A DNA stretch of 21,379 nucleotides, taken from Acidimicrobiia bacterium (GTDB taxonomy: Bacteria > Actinomycetota > Acidimicrobiia > Acidimicrobiales > Aldehydirespiratoraceae). Each line of letters opens with the position of its first letter. Within the stretch, counting starts at the first letter, position 1. The notes under the pieces are model-generated. The model was given only the letters and a program-made list of their open reading frames with translations, was not told where the DNA came from and made no database searches. The translations under genes and the position numbers were made by a program. The stretch is from the NCBI GenBank assembly GCA_022824605.1, contig JAJDZO010000070.1, forward strand, positions 1-21,379. The letters run 5' to 3'. Positions 16,317 to 21,379 of the stretch are shown here, in pieces.

Positions 16317-17000
16317 TCAGCTGATCGCCCTGATGGCGCTGCTGTTGTCCACCACGTTACGCGCGTCTATCACCTCGTCGATGATCCCGTACTCCTTGGC
16401 CTGCTCGGCAGTCATCACGAAGTCGCGGTCGGTGTCGGCCGCGATCTGCTCGATGGGCTGCCCAGTGTGCTCTGCGAGCACTTCCTCCAGCGACTGCTTG
16501 AGCCGGGCCACCTCCGTGGCGATCCGCTCGATGTCGCTGGCATCGCCGTGGGCACCTGCATAGGGCTGGTGAATGAGGATCTTGGCGTGCGGCAGAGCCA
16601 GACGCTTGCTCTTGGTGCCCGCCGCCAGCAGCACCGCGGCCGCCGATGCGGCCTGACCGAAGCAGATGGTGGTGATGTCGGGCTTGATGTACTGCATCGT
16701 GTCGTAGATCGCGAACAGCGAGTTGATGTCGCCGCCGGGGCTGTTGATGTAGAGGTTGATGTCCTTGTCGGGATCCTCGGACTCGAGGTGCAGCAGCTGG
16801 GCGCAGATCAGGTTGGCCACCACATCGTCGATGGGGGTGCCCAGGAAGATGATGTTCTCCTTGAGGAGCCGGCTGTACAGGTCGAAGGCCCGCTCGCCCC
16901 GGTTGGTCTGCTCCACCACGGTCGGCACCAGGTAGTTGCGAGGCGCGGTGCCGAACATTCCGGCTGGGTCGTGCTGGTCGGCTCGGACGATTGGGCTCAT
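16317..17000 (-). CDS. clpP: ATP-dependent Clp protease proteolytic subunit ClpP
   Basis: ClpP is the serine peptidase chamber of ClpXP. The 227-residue product has a catalytic triad of S119 in FGQAASAAAVLL, H144 in ILIHQPY and D193 in TDRDF. The substrate-binding NSPGGDIN segment precedes it. The N-terminal 20 residues may be a propeptide. The ATG overlaps the tig stop by four bases (ATGA), with AGGAAG seven bases upstream inside tig. Many actinobacteria carry two clpP genes in tandem; only one is present here, so a partner, if any, lies elsewhere. Confidence 0.98.
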   Translation of the reverse strand: MSPIVRADQHDPAGMFGTAPRNYLVPTVVEQTNRGERAFDLYSRLLKENIIFLGTPIDDVVANLICAQLLHLESEDPDKDINLYINSPGGDINSLFAIYDTMQYIKPDITTICFGQAASAAAVLLAAGTKSKRLALPHAKILIHQPYAGAHGDASDIERIATEVARLKQSLEEVLAEHTGQPIEQIAADTDRDFVMTAEQAKEYGIIDEVIDARNVVDNSSAIRAIS

Positions 17001-18418
17001 TGTTCTTCCTGTGACTGGTCGTCCTGTGACTGGTCGGCGGCTACATCCTGAGGGCTCGCGGCGCTATCGCCAACGTCCGCGGGCGGGTTGAGCAGTTCGG
17101 GATCGATGATCTTGCCGTCGGGATCGACCAGCTCCACGCGCTCGGTGATCCATTCCAGGGCGGCCCGCTTGGAGATCTGGGCGCGCATGTCGGACAGGCG
17201 CCCGCTTGACGCCAGCGCTTCACGCAGCCGTTCCGCCTCGACCGCCGCGTCCACGTCGGCTCCGTTGCTGCCGGCGAGCACGGCGGCCCGCAACTCGGCG
17301 TCCACCGCGTCGGAGTCTGCCTCCAGTCCCTCGGCCGCGGCCACTGCCCGCAGCGCGAGGTCCAGCTTGACGCTGCGGTCGGCGCTGACCCGCAGGGTGG
17401 CCTCGAACTCGTCGCGGGACTGCCCGATGGTCTCCAGGTAGTCGTCGAGTTCGTAGCCGCGGCCGGAGAGGTCGCCGACCAGGTTGTGGAGTCGTGCATC
17501 CATCTCCGATTCCACCATAGCGTTGGGCACCTCGTCGGTGACCAGGGCCGCCACCGCGTCGGCGATAGCTTCACGGCGCACGGACGCTGCGTACAGCACC
17601 CGGCTCGTGGATCGGCCGTCTGTGAGGGCGGCGCGGAACTCCTCGGCAGTATCGAACTCTGTGTTGGTCGCCACGAAGTCGTCGTCAAGATCGGGCAGGA
17701 CGCTCTGTTGCACCTCCTTGACCAGCACCCGGAAGCCCAGCCGTCGATCCTCGTCGTCATCGGGATGGACGGCGGAGAACTCCAGGATGTCGCCGGCTGA
17801 AGCGCCTCGCAGGTTCTCATCGATCTCGGGCACTACGGCGCCGGTGCCGAGCAGGTAGTCGTAGTCGGAAGTGGTGAGGCCGTCGACGGTCTCGCCTCCC
17901 AGGGTGCCGGTGATGTCGATGGTGAGGTGGTCACCGTCGAGCGCCGCTCTCTTCACCGGCGACAGCTCGGCGAACTGCTGGCGGAACCGGTCGATCTCGG
18001 CCTGTATCTCGTCGTCGTCGACGGTGGGGTCGGGGATCTCCACACTCAGATCGCCGTATCCCTCTACGCCGATGCACGGACGCACGTCGACCACCGCGTC
18101 GAAGCGCACCGGCCCCGACTCGGAACCTTCGGTTATGTCGATCTCGGGGGCGTCGATGACGTCGACGTCGTGCTCGACCACGGCGCGCGCGTAGTAGTCG
18201 GGAAGCGAAGTCCTCAGGGCCTCCACCCGCCCGGCCTGTGGCCCTAGCTGGGCCTCCAGCAGACGGCGAGGCGCCCGCCCTGGACGGAACCCCGGCATTC
18301 GCACCTCACGGGCTATGCGCTTGAAGGCCGCCTCGACCTCGGTCTCGAACTCCGCCTCGTCCAACTCGACGGTCAGCTTGACGCGGTTGTCGTCGAGCGT
18401 CTCCACGCTGCTGCGCAC
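16997..18418 (-). CDS. tig: trigger factor, ribosome-associated chaperone
   Basis: Trigger factor binds nascent chains at the ribosome exit tunnel. The 473-residue product has the ribosome-docking N-domain with GFRPGRAP (43-50), a PPIase-like domain (about 150-245) and an extended alpha-helical C-domain. It finishes in an acidic, Gln-rich tail (DQSQDDQSQEEQ) encoded partly by a 15-bp repeat. The start is GTG; the sequence RSSVETLDDNRVKL matches the family N-terminus exactly. No Shine-Dalgarno exists, and TACACT lies seven bases upstream, so the mRNA is probably leaderless. It is first in the tig-clpP-clpX unit and overlaps clpP by four bases. Confidence 0.97.
   Translation of the reverse strand: MRSSVETLDDNRVKLTVELDEAEFETEVEAAFKRIAREVRMPGFRPGRAPRRLLEAQLGPQAGRVEALRTSLPDYYARAVVEHDVDVIDAPEIDITEGSESGPVRFDAVVDVRPCIGVEGYGDLSVEIPDPTVDDDEIQAEIDRFRQQFAELSPVKRAALDGDHLTIDITGTLGGETVDGLTTSDYDYLLGTGAVVPEIDENLRGASAGDILEFSAVHPDDDEDRRLGFRVLVKEVQQSVLPDLDDDFVATNTEFDTAEEFRAALTDGRSTSRVLYAASVRREAIADAVAALVTDEVPNAMVESEMDARLHNLVGDLSGRGYELDDYLETIGQSRDEFEATLRVSADRSVKLDLALRAVAAAEGLEADSDAVDAELRAAVLAGSNGADVDAAVEAERLREALASSGRLSDMRAQISKRAALEWITERVELVDPDGKIIDPELLNPPADVGDSAASPQDVAADQSQDDQSQEEQ
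17008..17037 (-). repeat. 15-bp tandem duplication at the tig 3' end
   Basis: Two copies of CCTGTGACTGGTCG plus one variable base lie back to back and encode DQSQD-DQSQE at the end of trigger factor. The repeat keeps frame and sits just before the clpP ribosome binding site. Confidence 0.85.
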
Positions 18419-18425
18419 CCGAGCG

Positions 18426-18431
18426 AGTGTA
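18426..18431 (-). promoter_or_regulatory. candidate -10 element for leaderless tig transcript
   Basis: TACACT on the minus strand ends seven bases before the tig GTG, placing the transcription start at the initiation codon. No Shine-Dalgarno is present and no clear -35 is seen. The rest of the 18419-18611 gap (193 bp) shows no gene, only this site and a possible tRNA promoter. Confidence 0.5.
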
Positions 18432-18597
18432 CCGGTGCCGCCCTACAGCACTACGACACCCCCACCCCCAGACGCAGCCCCCAAAGATCACCCTCCGGCG
18501 GCGCGAAGATCAGCGGCTGGTCAGGAGCGCAACTGTCTGCCAGCGACGCGACTGACGCCAGCCAGGTAGACGGGTGCTTGGGTTGGGCTCGGAGCGA

Positions 18598-18603
18598 TAC
18601 CGT
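18598..18603 (+). promoter_or_regulatory. possible -10 element for tRNA-Gly
   Basis: TACCGT (TANNNT) lies eight bases before the mature tRNA 5' end. No well-placed -35 was found, so support is weak. Confidence 0.3.
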
Positions 18604-18611
18604 GAGGGGAC

Positions 18612-18683
18612 GCGGGCGTAGTTCAACGGCTAGAACCTCAGCCTTCCAAGCTGATGATGCCGGTTCGATTCCGGTCGCCCGCT
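18612..18683 (+). tRNA. tRNA-Gly, anticodon TCC
   Basis: A 72-nt cloverleaf fits: acceptor GCGGGCG pairs with CGCCCGC, with T as the discriminator. The D stem is GTTC/GAAC, the anticodon stem TCAGC/GCTGA with loop CTTCCAA (anticodon TCC), and the T stem GCCGG/CCGGT with loop TTCGATT. It reads GGA and, by wobble, GGG codons. No CCA is encoded. It stands alone, upstream of the methyltransferase gene. No duplicate of its 3' end, as an integrated element would leave, was found in the window. Confidence 0.97.
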
Positions 18684-18718
18684 CGGCTAGCTCGACAGAA
18701 TCGGGAAGTGCCACCCCC

Positions 18719-18724
18719 TAGAAT
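18719..18724 (+). promoter_or_regulatory. possible -10 element for the methyltransferase gene
   Basis: TAGAAT (TANNNT) lies about 52 bp before the ATG, in the 93-bp gap after tRNA-Gly. The nearest -35-like hexamer, TCGACA, is 21 bp upstream, which is too far for good spacing. Read-through from the tRNA promoter is the alternative. Confidence 0.28.
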
Positions 18725-18776
18725 CGCAGCCGCGCTCCGCCGGTGCGCACCAAACGCCAAGATCACAGCAGGTCGC

Positions 18777-19847
18777 ATGCGCGTCGAGTTCGATCCTGAG
18801 AGGCTGCCGCTGGCCATCCTGGAGTTGTTCAGGATCAAGCAGGGCGAGATGGTGTCGGCCATGATGCATTTGGGCACCCGCCTCAACCTGTGGGACACCC
18901 TGGGCCGGTGCGGGCCGTGCACCAGCGAGCAGTTGGCCGATGAGGCCGGGCTGAAGGAGCGCTGGGTGCGAGAGTGGCTGCACTGCATGTCCGCATCAGA
19001 GATCGTTCAGCACGAAGCAGGACAGTTCGCGCTCACACCCGAGGCGCGGGTGGCCCTGACCGCCAGCGACCATTGGTGCTTCATGCCGGGGGTCTACGGG
19101 CCGCCGATGACCCACGACGAGATCGAGCGCACGGCCGAGGCCTTCCGCACGGGCGTGGGCATGACCTGGGCCGAGCACGGCGACCACACCTGCCACATGC
19201 AGTGCGCGATGTCGGCGGCGCGCCAGGAGAGCTTCCTGGTGCCCGAGGTACTGGCCGCCTTCGACGGAGCCATCGACCGGCTGCAGTCCGGCGACGCCCG
19301 CATCGTGGACGTGGGATGCGGCGCCGGCGTGGCGTCCAGACTGCTGGCGTCGAGTTTCCCCACCGCCGCCGTAGTGGGAATCGACCCTTCGGAGCGGGCC
19401 ATCACCGAGGCTCGGCGCAAAGCCCTACAAGCAGGCCTCGACAACCTGACCTTCGAGATCGGAACCTTCGACGACCTGGACCGATTCGGACCCGCGGACC
19501 TGCTGGTGACCCTGGACGTGCTTCACGACCTGCCCCGGCCACAGGATGCGGTGGCGGCCGCCGGGCGCAGCCTCGCCGCCGACGGCTGGTGGCTGGTGGC
19601 CGAGATCCGAGGACGGGGCGATCTGGAGTCCAACCGCAAGATCCCCCTGCTGCCCTACATGTACGCGATGTCGGTGTTCTACTGCATGTCCTCGTCGCTG
19701 TCAGAACCCGGCGGCGAGGGCTTGGGCACTCTGGGACTCCACCCGGCCCGACTGAAGGAGATGGTCGAAGCGGGGGGCTTTACTCGCTTAGCGCGCCACG
19801 AAGTGGCGTCGGACCCCACCAACTGGTACTACGAGATCCGGCTGTGA
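18777..19847 (+). CDS. class I SAM-dependent methyltransferase with N-terminal winged helix (Rv2258c-like)
   Basis: The 356-residue product has an N-terminal winged-helix dimerisation domain (about 25-95, with LGTRLNLWDTLG and SEQLADEAGLKERWVREWL). A Rossmann methyltransferase domain follows, with motif I VDVGCGAG (177-184), acidic D203 in GIDPS and the LVTLDVLHDLPRP block (243-255). Length and layout resemble the Mycobacterium tuberculosis Rv2258c family as I recall it; the substrate is not known. I chose the ATG at 18777 because AGCAGG lies upstream and the protein then starts just before its first conserved helix. In-frame sequence upstream overlaps tRNA-Gly. It converges with the HTH gene, only 17 bp separating their stops. 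Confidence 0.88.
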   Translation: MRVEFDPERLPLAILELFRIKQGEMVSAMMHLGTRLNLWDTLGRCGPCTSEQLADEAGLKERWVREWLHCMSASEIVQHEAGQFALTPEARVALTASDHWCFMPGVYGPPMTHDEIERTAEAFRTGVGMTWAEHGDHTCHMQCAMSAARQESFLVPEVLAAFDGAIDRLQSGDARIVDVGCGAGVASRLLASSFPTAAVVGIDPSERAITEARRKALQAGLDNLTFEIGTFDDLDRFGPADLLVTLDVLHDLPRPQDAVAAAGRSLAADGWWLVAEIRGRGDLESNRKIPLLPYMYAMSVFYCMSSSLSEPGGEGLGTLGLHPARLKEMVEAGGFTRLARHEVASDPTNWYYEIRL

Positions 19848-19864
19848 CACCGGCTCGCTGAGGG

Positions 19865-20134
19865 CTAGTCGCCGTCGGAACCCGAGTCTGCGGGCTTGGG
19901 CGCCACCTCGGGATACAGATGGGAGATGGTGCCCGGCTCGATCCGGCACGAATCGATGTAGGCATCGACATCCTCGCCCTTGACGCGGATGACCCGGCCC
20001 ATCCGGTAGGCAGCGATGTACCCCTCGTCGATGAACCGGTACAGAGTTCGTGTCGTGATGCCGAGGCGCTTGGCCGCCGCGGTCGTGCCCAGCCACTCAA
20101 TCTGAGACTGGTCTGCTTGTTCTTCAGCGATCAT
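19865..20134 (-). CDS. small excisionase-family (MerR-like) helix-turn-helix protein
   Basis: The 89-residue product carries one DNA-binding domain at about 15-61. LGTTAAAKRLGITTRTLYRFIDEGYIAAYRMGRVIRV has the helix-turn-helix and wing of the HTH_17/excisionase group, followed by EDVDAYID and a short acidic tail. Such proteins include BldC-like regulators as well as phage excisionases; with no integrase nearby, a chromosomal regulator is more likely. The target is unknown. I chose the ATG at 20134 (AAAGG upstream, somewhat distant). A longer in-frame start at 20266 (133 residues, AGG upstream) remains possible, but its extra 44 residues look non-coding. It is divergent from ispH, so it might act on the shared 269-bp region. 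Confidence 0.8.
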   Translation of the reverse strand: MIAEEQADQSQIEWLGTTAAAKRLGITTRTLYRFIDEGYIAAYRMGRVIRVKGEDVDAYIDSCRIEPGTISHLYPEVAPKPADSGSDGD

Positions 20135-20403
20135 GGCTATTATGGCCTTTCGATACCTGTAGTGGTGTTTGAAGCTAATCGCAGCGCACGCGTGAACGAC
20201 GTGCCTACGAAGCGATCGAGGCGAGTCTATATCAATGACCGCAGCAGAATGTGGATACCCAGTCATCTTGAACCTGACGGCTGAGCGGAGGGATTTCTAC
20301 GTGGCCGAATGTGGTCGCGGGGACGGCGACGGCCGCATGGACCCCCCGTCTTGACTGAGCCTCCACAGGTAGGGACAGTCTCGGGGGCGCTAGCCTGAGA
20401 GGT
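20135..20403. other. divergent intergenic region, HTH gene to ispH
   Basis: This is 269 bp with visibly lower GC than its surroundings in 20135-20290. It holds the promoters of both flanking genes. A TTGACT at 20351-20356 with GACAGT 17 bp downstream (20374-20379) is a second, weaker plus-strand promoter candidate for ispH. On the minus strand, a TAGACT within TATAGACT near 20227 may serve the HTH gene. No convincing gene or terminator is seen. Confidence 0.4.
20391..20396 (+). promoter_or_regulatory. candidate -10 element for leaderless ispH transcript
   Basis: TAGCCT ends seven bases before the ispH GTG, the same layout as tig. GAGAGG follows, but only one base separates it from the GTG, too close for a normal ribosome binding site. 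No clear -35 is present. Confidence 0.42.
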
Positions 20404-21379
20404 GTGATCGACCGGGTGCTGTTGGCCTCGCCCCGAGGATTCTGTGCCGGTGTGGACATGGCCATCAAGGCGCTGACGTGGATGATCCGGGCCTTCGACT
20501 CGCCGGTGTACTGCTACCACGAGATCATCCACAACCAGACCGTGGTCCGCCGATTCGAGGACGCGGGCGTCATCTTCGTGGACGACATCGCCGACGTGCC
20601 CGCCGGGGCGCCCGTGATGCTGTCGGCGCACGGCTCGGCGCCCGAGGTCGTGCGGGCCGCCCGCGACCGGGGCGGCTATCTGGTGGACGCGGTGTGCCCC
20701 CTGGTCACCAAGGTGCACCACGAGGTCAAGACGCGGGCGGCCAAGGGCTACCAGATCGTGTATGTGGGCCACGAGGGCCATCAGGAGGCGGTGGGGACGA
20801 TGGCGGTTGCGCCCAAGGCGGTACACCGCGTCGACAGCGCCCGAGGCGTCGCCGCGCTGCCCGAATTCGACGAACCGGTGGCTGTGCTGGCCCAGACCAC
20901 GCTCTCGCATCGGGAGTGGGAGGGCGTCTTGGACCACGCCCGCCGGCGCTTCCCCGACTTGTGGCAGCCGAGCATCAGCGACCTGTGCTTCGCCACCACG
21001 AACCGGCAGGCCGCGATGATGGACATCGCGCCCGAGTGCGACGCCGTGCTCGTGATCGGCTCGGCGAACTCCTCCAACACCCAGTCGCTGGTGGATCTGG
21101 CCGCCGAGGCGGGCTGCCGTCGGGTGTTGAGGATCGACGACGCCGCCGACATTCCTTCGGACCTCACAGGAACGATCGGCGTGACCGCGGGGGCCTCGGC
21201 GCCCGAGGACCTCGTGCGGGGGGTCATCGAGCGGCTCGCGCCGGTGCACGGCGTCACCGAGGTGAGCGTCCTCAACGAGGACGAGTACTTCCCACCCCCG
21301 CGCAACCTTCGCGAGCTGCTGGCCGCGGTGGAAGCGGCCGCGGTGGTCGCACTCGGATCCCAGGCGGCCGACCGGGCGC
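20404..21379 (+). CDS. ispH: 4-hydroxy-3-methylbut-2-enyl diphosphate reductase IspH (3' end outside window)
   Basis: IspH is the last enzyme of the MEP isoprenoid pathway, reducing HMBPP to IPP and DMAPP with a 4Fe-4S cluster. The visible 325 residues contain the three cluster cysteines: C14 in SPRGFCAGVD, C98 in VDAVCPLVTKVH and C195 in SDLCFATTNRQ. Substrate-site blocks are YHEIIHN (38-44), SAHGS (74-78), VGHEGHQE (121-128) and GSANSSNT (219-226). The C-terminal part reaches VSVLNEDEYFPPP and continues past the window edge without a stop. The start is GTG, placing C14 at the usual distance from the N-terminus; a second GTG four codons later is possible. Confidence 0.97.
   Translation, partial: MIDRVLLASPRGFCAGVDMAIKALTWMIRAFDSPVYCYHEIIHNQTVVRRFEDAGVIFVDDIADVPAGAPVMLSAHGSAPEVVRAARDRGGYLVDAVCPLVTKVHHEVKTRAAKGYQIVYVGHEGHQEAVGTMAVAPKAVHRVDSARGVAALPEFDEPVAVLAQTTLSHREWEGVLDHARRRFPDLWQPSISDLCFATTNRQAAMMDIAPECDAVLVIGSANSSNTQSLVDLAAEAGCRRVLRIDDAADIPSDLTGTIGVTAGASAPEDLVRGVIERLAPVHGVTEVSVLNEDEYFPPPRNLRELLAAVEAAAVVALGSQAADRA

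Noticed and set aside
18671..18685. Resemblance of the tRNA 3' end to the 22-nt repeat
   Set aside because: Only a short CCGGTCGC core is shared and the rest differs; chance similarity.
18612..20134. Integrated element using tRNA-Gly as attachment site, with the HTH gene as excisionase
   Set aside because: There is no integrase, no repeat of the tRNA 3' end, and the gene between them looks chromosomal.
20135..20266. Longer HTH protein from the ATG at 20266
   Set aside because: The extra 44 residues show no domain and fall in the lower-GC intergenic stretch. It is not fully excluded.

Overview
The window is a GC-rich bacterial chromosome segment from an actinobacterium. The gene content, sequence style and single tig-clpP-clpX block suggest an Acidimicrobiia-like lineage, but that placement is inference. 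It is mostly core genome. Sixteen genes lie head to tail on the minus strand, flanked on the right by a plus-strand tRNA and methyltransferase gene, a small minus-strand helix-turn-helix gene, and the 5' part of ispH on the plus strand.

Read in transcription order (high to low coordinates), the minus-strand run has four blocks. The first is protein folding and proteolysis: tig, clpP, clpX (18418 to 15019). The second is metabolism: folC and ndk (15000 to 13229). The third is the cell-elongation set mreB, mreC, mreD, mrdA, rodA (13077 to 6985). The fourth is an RNA/ribosome block: a TIGR03960-type radical SAM protein, its TIGR03936 partner, RNase E/G, L21, L27 and the GTPase Obg (6972 to 140). 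Many junctions overlap by 1 or 4 bases (tig/clpP, mreD/mrdA, mrdA/rodA, radical SAM/partner), which points to translational coupling.

On the right are tRNA-Gly(TCC), an Rv2258c-like SAM methyltransferase, a small excisionase-type HTH protein convergent with it, and ispH, which runs off the window.

No phage, transposon, defence or secondary-metabolite system is visible. The unusual signals are subtler: (i) a 22-nt repeat at an exact 71-bp period running off the left edge and ending inside the obg stop codon; (ii) an Obg with a degenerate G4 motif and a Gly/Ser insertion built from 72-bp tandem repeats; (iii) TANNNT -10-like hexamers 6 to 8 nt ahead of five of the six GTG start codons, suggesting leaderless mRNAs; (iv) a 23-codon ORF between mreC and mreD that carries a copy of the mreD initiation site and overlaps mreD as ATGA; (v) hexapeptide repeats in the TIGR03936 protein; and (vi) a set of inverted repeats in the ndk-mreB region.
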